Assembly: GCA_963759735.1 (NCBI GenBank) | Contig: CAVXAF010000001.1 | Coordinates: 372,001 to 436,000, forward strand | Source of the DNA: Hyphomicrobium_A sp963759735 | GTDB lineage: Bacteria; Pseudomonadota; Alphaproteobacteria; Rhizobiales; Hyphomicrobiaceae | DNA: 64,000 nt | Reading direction: 5' to 3' | In this document: in pieces, positions 37,551 through 46,380 of the stretch | Position numbering within the stretch: position 1 is the stretch's first letter | Layout: each line of letters begins with the position of its first letter | Program-made: the position numbers and the translations under genes | Notes under the pieces: generated by a model | Told to the model about the DNA's origin: nothing | Databases searched by the model: none | The model's input: only the letters and a program-made list of their open reading frames with translations

Positions 37551-39227
37551 ATGAGCCGCCGACTGCTTTTGACTGCAATGTCTCTCACCGCCCTCTTTGC
37601 CTTGCCAGCGGGAGCATCGCCCACAGCGCGGCTCCAGGTTGCGCAGGCGCCCGACCCAGCGCCTCCTGGCGCACCACCCGACGCGGCTGGCGGCGCCCCG
37701 CCAGAACAGACGCCGGACGCCAAGGGAGCAAAAGGCGGGGCCAAGCAGCGCGGAGGCGACCGCGCCGGTCCCCCTGGGGAACGACCCGCCCGTAAAGAGC
37801 AGCCCGCAACGCGGGCGCAGGGCAAGGACGGCGGCGAAGGCCGCGGCCGCGGCGGCGGCGAACGAAGCCCACCGCCCACAGAACGCGCGCAGCAAAAGGA
37901 CAGCGACGACGGCGGCGGGCGTCGGGGCCGCCGGGGCGATGGAGAACGGGCCGCGCCCACTCCACCGCCGCCGGCCCCGCAAGCGGCCCCAGCGCCAGCG
38001 GCGCCCCCGGCCCAGTCGAATCCGCCGCCGGTAGAAAAGCGGCAGGCGCAACCGCCGGTGACCGCACCGCCGGCGCAAAAGCAGCAGGCGCAACCAGCCA
38101 AGAAGGCGCCTCCGCCGACCGCCGAGCGCGGCGGGGAGCAAGGTCGTGGCGAGCAGGAACGGGGCGAGCAGCGCCGCGGCGACCGAGGCGAGCGTCGCGA
38201 TGGAGAGCGCGGTCCGCGCGGTCCGGCTGGCGAGCAGCCGCCGCCGAAACAGGCGCAGCCCACCTCGCCACCTGCGCAGTTGCCGCGTCAGGCGCAACCG
38301 CCTCCCCCTCCCCCGCCGCGGCAGCAGGCTGGTCCCGCGCCGACGTCGATCGAGGGCGTCAAAAAGAACCGTCGCCAGCGCGTCGAGGACGGCGGCAAGC
38401 GGACCATCATCGAAGAGCCTGGCCGCACCATCGTGCAGGAAAAGGGTGGCCGCGCCATGATCCGTCATGACGAGAGGGACCGTTTGCGCCGTACTTCGCG
38501 CGACGTGCGCACCGAGCGCCGCCGCGACGGTGGCAACCTCACCATCGCCATCCGGCCGGGTGGCATCGAGGTGTTCTCGGAATTCGATTCCGACGGCCGG
38601 CTGCAGCGGCGTTATCGTCGCGGTCGCGATGGTCGCGAAACGAACCTCATCGACAATCGCCGCTTCCGCGGCGGCGGCTCGGTGATCTTGGACTTGCGGC
38701 CGCCGGTGCTGCGCATGCCGCGCGACCGCTACATTGTCGACTACGAGCGAGCGTCGGATCGAGACCTTTACGACACGTTGGAAGCCGGTCCGATCGAGCG
38801 GTTGGATCGCGGCTATTCGCTGGATGAGATCCGTTACAATGCGTACTTGCGCGACCGCATGCGGCGCATCGACCTCGATACGGTGACCTTCGAGTTCGGC
38901 GCCTGGCAGGTGCCACCCGATCAGTACCGCCGTCTCGAACGCATCGCCAATGCGATCAACCGTGTGATCGACCAGCGTCCCGACGAGGTGTTCCTCATCG
39001 AAGGCCACACCGACGCGGTTGGTTCGGAGATCGACAACCTGACGCTATCGGATCGGCGCGCCGAGGAAGTGGCGATCATTCTCACCGACACGTTCGGGGT
39101 GCCGCCTGAGAACCTCGTCACGCAAGGCTACGGCGAGGAGTTTCTGAAAGTGCCGACGGAGGGTGCCGAACGCCTCAACCGGCGCGTTGCAGCGCGGCGC
39201 ATCACGCCGCTTCTGGCCGGCAGATAA
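37551..39227 (+). CDS. OmpA-family protein with long Pro/Ala/Gln-rich linker
   Basis: 558 residues; signal peptide MSRRLLLTAMSLTALFALPAGA. Residues about 30-265 are low complexity: Gly/Arg/Glu patches followed by Pro/Ala/Gln-rich runs. A basic segment follows (KKNRRQRVEDGGKRTIIEEPGRT in part), then repeated Arg-rich strands, and an OmpA-like domain at about 445-555 (VTFEFGAWQVPP, IEGHTDAVGSEIDN, LSDRRAEEVAIIL, TQGYGEEF, NRRVAARRI) that binds peptidoglycan. Probably reaches across the periplasm. A GGAG precedes the ATG by 12 bases. Confidence 0.82.
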   Translation: MSRRLLLTAMSLTALFALPAGASPTARLQVAQAPDPAPPGAPPDAAGGAPPEQTPDAKGAKGGAKQRGGDRAGPPGERPARKEQPATRAQGKDGGEGRGRGGGERSPPPTERAQQKDSDDGGGRRGRRGDGERAAPTPPPPAPQAAPAPAAPPAQSNPPPVEKRQAQPPVTAPPAQKQQAQPAKKAPPPTAERGGEQGRGEQERGEQRRGDRGERRDGERGPRGPAGEQPPPKQAQPTSPPAQLPRQAQPPPPPPPRQQAGPAPTSIEGVKKNRRQRVEDGGKRTIIEEPGRTIVQEKGGRAMIRHDERDRLRRTSRDVRTERRRDGGNLTIAIRPGGIEVFSEFDSDGRLQRRYRRGRDGRETNLIDNRRFRGGGSVILDLRPPVLRMPRDRYIVDYERASDRDLYDTLEAGPIERLDRGYSLDEIRYNAYLRDRMRRIDLDTVTFEFGAWQVPPDQYRRLERIANAINRVIDQRPDEVFLIEGHTDAVGSEIDNLTLSDRRAEEVAIILTDTFGVPPENLVTQGYGEEFLKVPTEGAERLNRRVAARRITPLLAGR

Positions 39228-39233
39228 ATTGCT

Positions 39234-39262
39234 GCAGCCGCCTGCCTTGAGCAGGCGGCTGC
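39234..39262 (+). terminator. Hairpin after the OmpA-family gene
   Basis: GCAGCCGCCTGC - CTTGA - GCAGGCGGCTGC, a perfect 12-bp stem 6 bases past the stop. It has no T run, so it is either an imperfect terminator or an mRNA-stabilising stem. Confidence 0.6.
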
Positions 39263-39501
39263 GCTCGCCGGCGAGTTGCATCGACCGAGCGCCTAATCGC
39301 CGCTACCAAATTATCCGCTTATTCTAGCTCATTTCGCAGCGTCGAACGCCGATTGCTCGGCGGACGCGCCACTGCTTTGTCAACCGCTCGATCTTGGAAC
39401 GGGCGTTGGCACTCGCGCCACCATAGAAGCATGAACCCCGCCCCGTGCGTCGCGATTCAGCTATAACCACGATGGGAAACTCAGCACAGGGAGGACCGTT
39501 T

Positions 39502-40101
39502 ATGACACAGCCGCTGACCGTCTCCGACATTGAAATGCGCGTGGCAGAAACGAAGGCGCTCATCACCGAAAAGTGGGGCTGGTTCATGGCCCTCGGTATC
39601 GTCCTCATCCTTGCCGGGCTTGCCGCCATCGCCTTCCCGCTGCTGGGTACTGTCGTTGCAGCAACCTTTCTTGGCTGGCTCTTTCTCATCGGCGGCGTGA
39701 TGATGGTTGTGCATGCCTTCCAGTCCCCCGGCTGGCAGGGCTTCCTGTGGGAGATGCTGGTCGGCATCCTCTACGTCGTGGCCGGCCTCTATCTCGTCTT
39801 CTTCCCTCTGGCCAGCGCCCTGCCGCTGACCCTGCTGCTCGCAGTCCTGTTCATCGCCGAGGGCATCTTCGAGGTCATCCAGGCGTTCCGCGTCCGCCCG
39901 CACGAGGGTTGGGGCTGGCTGCTGCTCTCCGGCATCGCCGCCCTGGCTGTCGGCGTCATGATCGCTTTCGGCCTGCCGGGGTCGGCCATCTGGGCGCTCG
40001 GTCTTCTCGTCGGCATCAACCTTCTATTCTCAGGTTGGAGTTATGTTTTCCTGGCGCTGGCGGGACGGCGTGCGCATGAGGCAGCGGTCGTAAAACGCTG
40101 A
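39502..40101 (+). CDS. HdeD-family (DUF308) membrane protein
   Basis: 199 residues, start at 39502 behind AGGGAGGA. After a cytosolic N-terminus (about 35 residues) there are six membrane segments, starting at GWFMALGIVLILAGLAAIAFP, with the internal repeat typical of HdeD/DUF308. E. coli HdeD is linked to acid resistance; the role here is unknown. The next gene starts 31 bases downstream in the same direction. Confidence 0.84.
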   Translation: MTQPLTVSDIEMRVAETKALITEKWGWFMALGIVLILAGLAAIAFPLLGTVVAATFLGWLFLIGGVMMVVHAFQSPGWQGFLWEMLVGILYVVAGLYLVFFPLASALPLTLLLAVLFIAEGIFEVIQAFRVRPHEGWGWLLLSGIAALAVGVMIAFGLPGSAIWALGLLVGINLLFSGWSYVFLALAGRRAHEAAVVKR

Positions 40102-40132
40102 GCCTCGTCGCCGAGGGCAAAGCGGAGTTACC

Positions 40133-40450
40133 ATGGAAAAGCTGGCGATGTTTCCGGTGTTGGCGCTCGGCGCCGTGCTGGTGCTGAACGCATTGACCTC
40201 GGGTGCGCCCGACGCGCAGGCGCAGGCGCAGCAGTTTGCCGAGGCGCAACCTGCCGACGACGAGGTGCCGCCGGACATCATCGCCGTGCAGATCCGCAAG
40301 CAGGGCTATGAGTGCAACAATCCGTCCAAGGCCAAACGTGATCCCGAGGCATCAAAGCCGGATCTGCCAGTGTGGATCCTGACCTGCGAGAACGCCAGCT
40401 ACCGCGTGCGCCTGGTCGGCAACATGGCCGACCACATCGAAAAGCTCTAA
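40133..40450 (+). CDS. Small secreted protein, unknown
   Basis: 105 residues. Signal peptide (about 30 residues, ending AQAQA), an acidic stretch, then a domain of about 60 residues with two cysteines (GYECNN and LTCENA) that could form a disulfide. CGGAG precedes the ATG. Lies behind the HdeD-like gene and before a strong terminator, so the two probably form an operon. Family not recognised. Confidence 0.65.
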   Translation: MEKLAMFPVLALGAVLVLNALTSGAPDAQAQAQQFAEAQPADDEVPPDIIAVQIRKQGYECNNPSKAKRDPEASKPDLPVWILTCENASYRVRLVGNMADHIEKL

Positions 40451-40472
40451 GCGCGCGACATTCTCTGAATAA

Positions 40473-40500
40473 AAAAGGCGGGGCCAAAGCCCCGCCTTTT
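40473..40500. terminator. Bidirectional terminator
   Basis: AAAAGGCGGGGC - CAAA - GCCCCGCCTTTT, 12-bp stem with A and T flanks, between the converging small secreted protein gene and the GlcG-like gene. Confidence 0.9.
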
Positions 40501-40541
40501 CGTTGCATAGGATGACATGGCTCTGAGTGGCCGCTCCGGCC

Positions 40542-40976
40542 TCAGGTGCGCCAGGGATGCGCCGGCAGGTCGCTGACACCAACCACCTTGAGTCCGGCCT
40601 CGGCCACCTTGTGGTCGTTCTCGACCGAGCTGCCGGAAACACCGATAGCGCCGACGAGCACGCCTTCCTCATCGACGATGGGAAGGCCGCCGGGGAACGT
40701 GATCAGGCCCTCGTTCGAATGCTCGATGCCGTAGAGCGACTTGCCCGGCTGCGAGAGCTTGCCGATCTCGCCTGTCGGCATGCCGAAGAACACCGCCGTC
40801 TTGGCCTTCTTGATAGCGATGTCGATTGAGCCCACCCAGGCGTCGTCCATACGCACGAAGGCCTTCAGGTTGGCGCCGGAATCGACGACGGCAATGCACA
40901 TCTGGGTCTTGAGCTTGACCGCTTCCTTACGGGCGGCCTCGACCGCCTTCAGGGCATGTTCCATTGTTACGTGCAT
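40542..40976 (-). CDS. GlcG/HbpS (DUF336) family protein
   Basis: 144 residues from the ATG at 40976, which has GGAG 9 bases upstream; an ATG at 41012 would add 12 residues but lacks a ribosome site. Family motifs: AVVDSGANLKAFVRMDDAWVGS, AKTAVFFGMPTGE, ITFPGGLPIVDEEGVLVGAIGVSGSS and ENDHKVAEAG. Members are linked to glycolate use or bind haem and oxidised metabolites; function here is open. Confidence 0.83.
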   Translation of the reverse strand: MHVTMEHALKAVEAARKEAVKLKTQMCIAVVDSGANLKAFVRMDDAWVGSIDIAIKKAKTAVFFGMPTGEIGKLSQPGKSLYGIEHSNEGLITFPGGLPIVDEEGVLVGAIGVSGSSVENDHKVAEAGLKVVGVSDLPAHPWRT

Positions 40977-41143
40977 GAGCTTTGTCTCCGTGGTCGGGGG
41001 CTGGTGAGGCATATATAGGTCGCCGTCAGGCTCGCAGAAGCGGGTAAACGACTGCGCTAGTGACGCGCTGCAATAGCAGTTCAAAGGCGTCGCACACGCC
41101 CGGACAGCAGGACACTTCGCCTTGAGTTGTATCTCGTCTTGCG

Positions 41144-42178
41144 TCAGGCGGCTTTTTCGAGTTGCTGGTTCCACTTGCCGAGCGCGGCGAGTGAGTTCAT
41201 GCGGGCGCGGTGTGTGAAAGCGCGCTGCCCAGCGGCAACATTCTCGCTCTTGCCGCCCCAGGCCTTCAAGGCAGCCGCCTGCAGTGCGCGACCGTAGGAG
41301 AACGTGACCTTCCACGGCAGATCGCCGATCTGGTTGATCAGCGACAGGTTCTCGGTCGCCTGCTCGTCGGACTGGCCGCCCGATAGGAAGGCGATGCCGG
41401 GCACCGAAGCCGGCGTCGTCGACTTGAGGCACTTCACCGTCAGTTCGGCGACCTGCTCGGGGCTCGCCTGCTTGGCGCACTTCTGGCCGGCAATGATCAT
41501 GTTGGGCTTGAGCACGATGCCTTCGAGAGCGACGCGCGCGTCATAGAGCTCGCGGAACACAGTGCGCTGCGTCCACTCGGTGACCTCATAGCAGCGCTCG
41601 ATGGTGTGGCTCGCATGCGGGCCGTCCATCAGCACCTCGGGCTCGACGATCGGGACGATGCCGGCTTCCTGGCAGAGCGCCGCATAACGCGCCAGCGCGT
41701 GCGCGTTGGCCTTGACGCAATTCCACGATGGCAGGTCGTCGGTGATGGTGATGACGGCGCGCCACTTGGCGAATCGTGCGCCCAGCGCGTGATATTCAGC
41801 GAGCCGCTCGCGCAGACCGTCGAGGCCTTCCGTCACCGTCTCGATCTTGGCATTGGGTCCGGTGAGCGGCTTGGCGCCCGCATCGACCTTGATGCCGGGA
41901 ATCGACCCGGCCGCTTGCATGACATCGACCAGCGTGGTGCCGTCCTTGGCCTTCTGGCGGATCGTCTCGTCATAGAGGATCACGCCGGAGACGTAGTTCT
42001 TCATGCCCTCGCCGGCGCGGAACAGCATCTCGCGGTAGTCGCGGCGCGACTCCTCGGTGGAGGTGACACCGATGGTATCGAAGCGCTTCTTGATGGTGCC
42101 CGAGCTCTCGTCCGCGGCCAGGATGCCTTTGCCGGGAGCGACCAGCGCGGCGGCGATTTTCGCAAGCTCTTCAGTCAT
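41144..42178 (-). CDS. Fructose-bisphosphate aldolase, class I
   Basis: 344 residues. Schiff-base aldolase that interconverts fructose 1,6-bisphosphate with the two triose phosphates. Motifs: LVAPGKGILAADESSGTIKKRF near the N-terminus, VEPEVLMDG around 180, GIVLKPNMI (Schiff-base lysine) near 220 and FLSGGQSDEQAT near 270, with a C-terminal aromatic-poor end rather than the usual Tyr. Class I enzymes are less common than class II in bacteria but known in Alphaproteobacteria. The start at 42178 fits the family length. Confidence 0.94.
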   Translation of the reverse strand: MTEELAKIAAALVAPGKGILAADESSGTIKKRFDTIGVTSTEESRRDYREMLFRAGEGMKNYVSGVILYDETIRQKAKDGTTLVDVMQAAGSIPGIKVDAGAKPLTGPNAKIETVTEGLDGLRERLAEYHALGARFAKWRAVITITDDLPSWNCVKANAHALARYAALCQEAGIVPIVEPEVLMDGPHASHTIERCYEVTEWTQRTVFRELYDARVALEGIVLKPNMIIAGQKCAKQASPEQVAELTVKCLKSTTPASVPGIAFLSGGQSDEQATENLSLINQIGDLPWKVTFSYGRALQAAALKAWGGKSENVAAGQRAFTHRARMNSLAALGKWNQQLEKAA

Positions 42179-42367
42179 GGACAACCTCGCATAGGGACGG
42201 CGGCAATCTCTGCGCAGCACTTAGCGCCAAATCGGCTTCGGGGCCAGCCCCTGGACCGCGATTACGGGCTTCCGCCTCTGCCTTTGGCGTGCGTAAAATG
42301 CCGCGTCACGACCCGAGCATAATGGCCGGCAAACGTCGGTAAACGGGCGGCCAGGGAGTTGAATGCA

Positions 42368-42787
42368 ATGCCGGCAGCAGCCATTCGGGCGGGGATTGTT
42401 GGACTTGCATTGGCGCTGGCCGGCGCCGGCACCAGCGCGTCTGCCGAGGTGGTGCGGTTTCAGACCGATCTGCTGCCCGTCGCCGGCACCGGCAGCAAGG
42501 CCAGCGGCACGCTCACCGCCGACTACGACACGGACAGTAAAAAATTCACCTGGAGCGGCTCCTACAAGGGCGTCGCCACCTATGCCACGGCGGCGAGCTT
42601 TCACGGCGCGCCGACCGGAGCACGCCGCGGCGTCGTACGCATCAAAACCTTCGACAGCCCATTCGAGGGGACGGCGATCCTCTCCGCTGCGCAGGGTGAA
42701 GGTCTGCTCGCCGGGGAGTGGTCGATCGTCATCCGCACTGCCGGCGCCCCGAAGGGCGAACTGCTCGGCCGCTTGGTGCGCAACTAG
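42368..42787 (+). CDS. CHRD-like secreted protein
   Basis: 139 residues. Signal peptide (IRAGIVGLALALAGAGTSASA), then a beta-rich domain of about 110 residues (VVRFQTDLLPVAGTGSKASGTLTADYD ... LAGEWSIVIRTAGAPKGELLGRL, in part) that follows the CHRD pattern, in which a Gly-Glu-Leu strand closes the domain. Known CHRD proteins range from chordin to bacterial secreted proteins of unknown role. Divergent from the aldolase gene. Confidence 0.66.
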   Translation: MPAAAIRAGIVGLALALAGAGTSASAEVVRFQTDLLPVAGTGSKASGTLTADYDTDSKKFTWSGSYKGVATYATAASFHGAPTGARRGVVRIKTFDSPFEGTAILSAAQGEGLLAGEWSIVIRTAGAPKGELLGRLVRN

Positions 42788-42803
42788 GGTTGCGTTCGAT
42801 CGC

Positions 42804-44024
42804 TCATTGAAACTTAGCCAGTGCCGCCAGCGCCTCGTCGATATCGGCGGTGGTGTGGTCGGCGCTGATCTGGAATCGGATTTCCTCTTCGCCCTTGGGC
42901 ACGACCGGGAAGGCGAGGCCGGTGGCGAGGATGCCGCTGGCGCGCAGGTGGGCGACGATCTGCGCAGTGCGTTCGGTATCGCGTACCAGCAGCGGCACCA
43001 CCGGATGCTCACCTGCGACCGTCTCCAGGCCGAGATTGCGCAGACCGTCGCGGAAGCGCTGTGTCATGGTCTGCAGGTGCGCCAGCAGAGCGCGGCCTTC
43101 CTGGCTGTCGACGCGATCGACGGACGCGCGCGCAGCTTCCGCCTCGGCCGGCGTTATCGGGTTGGAGTAGATGTAGAAGGGCGAAGTTTCGCGCAGGTAA
43201 TTGATGATGGGCTGCGCTGCGGTGACGTAGCCACCGTTGACACCGAACGCCTTGCCGAGCGTGCCGATGAGGACGTCCACCTGCGCGCCCGACACTTCCT
43301 CGGTGCCGCGGCCGTTGACGCCGAAAGCGCCGACGCCGTGTGAATCGTCGGCGACGACGATGACGCCCTCGGCATACCGTGGATGAAACTGTGCCGCGAT
43401 GCGCATGACTTCACCCAAGTCCGCGTGATCGCCGCGCATGCTGAACACGCCGTCGGTGACGACGACAGCGCGCGCGCATTGGGTCGCAAACTCTTCCAGC
43501 TGGCGCGCCAGATCCTCGTAGTCGACGTGCTTGTAGATCCGCTTGTCGGCGGGCCGCGCCAGCGCGATGGCATTGATGATCGAGTTGTGATTGAGCGCAT
43601 CGCTGATCACCACGGTCTTGTCGGTTATGAGCGGCGGCAGCACGCCCATGACGGTGGCGTAGGCGGAGCTGAACAGCATCGCCGCCTCGCGCCCGTGAAA
43701 GGCGGCAAGGCGCGCCTCGAGCTTGACGTGCGGCGCCCAGGTTCCGCTGATGAAGCGCACCGCGCCCGGCCCGACGCCATAGCGCCGAACGGCCTCTTCC
43801 TCCGCCTCGACGACGCGCGTCGAGAACGACAGCCCCAGATAGCTGTTGGAGTTCATGCGCAGGAACCCCCTTTCGCCGCAGCCGTCGATGAGAAAGCGCG
43901 GCCCTTTGCCGTCCACAGGACCAAGCACGCCGACGGTCACCAGCTCGGCGCCTTTGAGCCGCCCCTCGGCCTGCATGGCCCCGAGCTTCGCTTCCAGCAG
44001 CGGCGTCAACTTATCGGTTGGCAT
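42804..44024 (-). CDS. kbl: 2-amino-3-ketobutyrate CoA ligase (glycine C-acetyltransferase)-like
   Basis: 406 residues. PLP enzyme of the alpha-oxoamine synthase family: NSNSYLGLS near residue 58, SDALNHNSIINAI near 135, DDSHGVGAFG near 225 and the PLP lysine in GTLGKAFGVNGGY near 255. Kbl cleaves 2-amino-3-oxobutyrate with CoA to glycine and acetyl-CoA. The gene upstream in transcription encodes a Tdh-like threonine dehydrogenase 12 bases away, which supports Kbl over the related BioF, ALAS or SPT. Confidence 0.87.
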   Translation of the reverse strand: MPTDKLTPLLEAKLGAMQAEGRLKGAELVTVGVLGPVDGKGPRFLIDGCGERGFLRMNSNSYLGLSFSTRVVEAEEEAVRRYGVGPGAVRFISGTWAPHVKLEARLAAFHGREAAMLFSSAYATVMGVLPPLITDKTVVISDALNHNSIINAIALARPADKRIYKHVDYEDLARQLEEFATQCARAVVVTDGVFSMRGDHADLGEVMRIAAQFHPRYAEGVIVVADDSHGVGAFGVNGRGTEEVSGAQVDVLIGTLGKAFGVNGGYVTAAQPIINYLRETSPFYIYSNPITPAEAEAARASVDRVDSQEGRALLAHLQTMTQRFRDGLRNLGLETVAGEHPVVPLLVRDTERTAQIVAHLRASGILATGLAFPVVPKGEEEIRFQISADHTTADIDEALAALAKFQ

Positions 44025-44036
44025 GCTTGCCTCCGG

Positions 44037-45011
44037 TCATGACCGCTGACCGCGGCGCGAGGGTTTCAGCTTGTCGGTGAGGCGGGCCAGCATGTCCTGC
44101 GCCATGGCGTCGAGATCATAGCGCGGCGCCCAGTCCCAATCGGCGTGCGCGGCACTGTCGTCGAGCGAGCGTGGCCAGCTGTCGGCAATGGCCTGGCGCA
44201 CGGGGTCGATGTCGTAGTCGATCTCGAAGGACGGAATGTGCTTGCGGATGGCGGCGGCGATATCTTCCGGAGTCACGCTCATGGCGGTGATGTTGTAGGC
44301 GTTGCGATAGCGCAGGCGCGAAGCATCGGCCGCCATCAGGTTGATCATGCCGGAGATGGCGTCGGGCATGTACATCATGTCGAGGCGCGTGTCGGCCGAC
44401 AGGAAGCATGTGTAACGGCCATAGCGCACGGCGTGATAGAACATCTCCACCGCGTAGTCGGTGGTGCCGCCGCCCGGCGCTGCAACGTACGAGATGAGGC
44501 CGGGCAGGCGCAGCCCGCGGGTGTCGATGGAAAACCGCGAAGCGTAGTAGTCGCACAGCAACTCACCCGCCACCTTGGTGACGCCGTAGATCGTCGTCGG
44601 GCGCTGCACGGCGACTTGCGGGGTCATATCGCGCTGCGTCTCGGGGCCAAAGGCGCCGATCGAACTGGGGAAGAACACCTGGCAGCCGTAGCCGCGCGCC
44701 ACTTCCAGCACGTTATAGAGCCCGCTCATGTTGACGCTCCACGCCAGCTGCGGAGCGGCCTCGGCGGAGGCCGAGAGCAGCGCGGCGAGGTGATAGATGC
44801 TGCCGACATCGTAGCGACGCACCGCCTCGTGCAGCTGGTGCGGATCGGTACTGTCGAGATGATCGTAGGGCGCGATGGCCGCGGCCCCGCTGGGGGGCAG
44901 CGCCTTGAGGTCGGTGGCGATCACGTTGTCGGTGCCGTAGCGCTGGCGCAGGGCCGGCACCAGCTCCGAGCCGATCTGTCCAAGCGCGCCGGTCACCAGG
45001 ATCGTCTTCAT
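44037..45011 (-). CDS. L-threonine 3-dehydrogenase, SDR/epimerase type
   Basis: 324 residues. Extended SDR fold with TGALGQIGSEL at the N-terminus, FFPSSIGAFGP (near residue 112), catalytic Tyr-x3-Lys in TTIYGVTKVAGELLCDYY and RGLRLPGLISYVAAPGGGTTDYAV (in part), the pattern of the short-chain L-threonine dehydrogenases, distinct from the zinc MDR Tdh of E. coli. Makes 2-amino-3-oxobutyrate for the adjacent Kbl, giving a threonine to glycine + acetyl-CoA route. Start at an ATG following GAGGATGGC. Confidence 0.88.
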   Translation of the reverse strand: MKTILVTGALGQIGSELVPALRQRYGTDNVIATDLKALPPSGAAAIAPYDHLDSTDPHQLHEAVRRYDVGSIYHLAALLSASAEAAPQLAWSVNMSGLYNVLEVARGYGCQVFFPSSIGAFGPETQRDMTPQVAVQRPTTIYGVTKVAGELLCDYYASRFSIDTRGLRLPGLISYVAAPGGGTTDYAVEMFYHAVRYGRYTCFLSADTRLDMMYMPDAISGMINLMAADASRLRYRNAYNITAMSVTPEDIAAAIRKHIPSFEIDYDIDPVRQAIADSWPRSLDDSAAHADWDWAPRYDLDAMAQDMLARLTDKLKPSRRGQRS

Positions 45012-45038
45012 GCCATCCTCCGCGCGCCGGCCCGGCGC

Positions 45039-46046
45039 TCACGAACCATAGTAGCTGCGATACCAGTCGACGAACCGCGGGATGCCTTCTTCGAGCGTGG
45101 TGGAGGGCGCAAAGCCGACGTCGGCAATCAGATCGTCGACATCGGCGAAAGTCGCCGGAACGTCGCCCGGTTGCAGCGGCAGGAAATTCTTCTTCGCCTC
45201 GCGTCCCAGCGCCCTCTCGAGCACGGCGATGAACTGCATCAGCTCCACCGGACGATGGTTGCCGATATTGTAGATGCGATAGGGCGCCGACGAGGTCGCG
45301 GGATCGGGACTGGCGCCCGTCCATCCCGGAGCCGGCTGCGCGATGCGGTCCGCCGTGCGCAGCACGCCCTCGACCACGTCGTCGATATAGGTGAAGTCGC
45401 GCGCGTGATGACCGTTATTGAAAACATCGATCGGCTCGCCGGCGAGAATCTGCCGCGTAAATTTGAACAGTGCCATGTCGGGGCGTCCCCATGGCCCGTA
45501 CACGGTGAAGAAACGCAGGCCGGTGACGGGTAAGGCGTAGAGGTGCGCATAGGTATGCGCCATCAGCTCGTTGGCCTTCTTGGAAGCGGCATAGATGCTG
45601 AGCGGATGATCGACGTTCTGGTGAACGCTGAACGGCATCGCCGTATTGGCGCCGTAGACCGAACTCGATGAGGCGAAAACGAGATGCTCGACGCCATGGC
45701 GGCGGCAGCCTTCCAGCACGTGCAGCGTGCCGACGATATTGGCGTCGACGTAGGTGTGCGGGTGCTCGATGCCGTAGCGCACGCCAGCCTGGGCGCCGAG
45801 ATGGATGACGCGCTGAGGCTTCGCCGCCTCGAACAGGCGCTCCATGCCCGAGCGGTCGGCCAGATCGAGCCTGTGAAAGGAAAAGCTGCCCTGGCCCGCC
45901 AGTTGCGCGAGCCGAGCCTCCTTCAAATTAACATCGTAGTAGCTATTGAGATTGTCGAGGCCGACCACCTCGTCGCCGCGCGCCATCAGCGCTCGCGCCG
46001 TATGGTAACCGATGAAGCCGGCAGCACCGGTCACCAGGACCCGCAT
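45039..46046 (-). CDS. NAD-dependent epimerase, UDP-glucuronate 4-epimerase-like
   Basis: 335 residues. Extended SDR with TGAAGFIGYHTARAL, GVRYGIEHPHTYVDANI, FASSSSVYGAN, catalytic YAASKKANELMAH and FFTVYGPWGRPDMALF. This set is that of the UDP-glucuronate 4-epimerase/CapI group, which supplies UDP-galacturonate for surface polysaccharide. Transcribed ahead of tdh-kbl with 27 bases between, but its role suggests a link with the divergent SIS isomerase and CysC genes. Confidence 0.88.
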   Translation of the reverse strand: MRVLVTGAAGFIGYHTARALMARGDEVVGLDNLNSYYDVNLKEARLAQLAGQGSFSFHRLDLADRSGMERLFEAAKPQRVIHLGAQAGVRYGIEHPHTYVDANIVGTLHVLEGCRRHGVEHLVFASSSSVYGANTAMPFSVHQNVDHPLSIYAASKKANELMAHTYAHLYALPVTGLRFFTVYGPWGRPDMALFKFTRQILAGEPIDVFNNGHHARDFTYIDDVVEGVLRTADRIAQPAPGWTGASPDPATSSAPYRIYNIGNHRPVELMQFIAVLERALGREAKKNFLPLQPGDVPATFADVDDLIADVGFAPSTTLEEGIPRFVDWYRSYYGS

Positions 46047-46380
46047 GTGGCAAATTCCCTGCGTTGGCTTCGGGGGCGCGTCTTGATGCCGCCCGTGATA
46101 CCGCTAGCCGCGGCTAAGTGATAGAATTCAAGGAGTCAAGGCGGGGTCTTCGCGTACTTCCCGTTGTTTTTAGACCGGTCGAAGGTCGCACGCACACCCA
46201 GGCCGCAATTTGTTAGGAATGTTCCGATTACGCGAGATGTATCCGGACGCGAATCCTGCCACCCCTTGATCTCGCGCAAGCGGGATGGGTCGCACCACCT
46301 CTTACATCGCGCGCGCACAGTTTTAATGGCCGCCACATGAGTAGAGCGCGCCTGATTTTGGGTCTTGGAGGGCAACGAGC
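46047..46380. other. Divergent intergenic region, no gene recognised
   Basis: 334 bases between the epimerase (-) and the SIS gene (+). Lower GC than the genes around it. It should hold both promoters, but no clear box or repeat is visible. Confidence 0.4.

Noticed and set aside
37437..39008. 523-residue open frame opposite the OmpA-family gene
   Set aside because: It is the mirror of GC-rich low-complexity codons; composition (Arg/Leu/Ala runs) is unlike a real protein and the sense strand has a signal peptide and OmpA domain.
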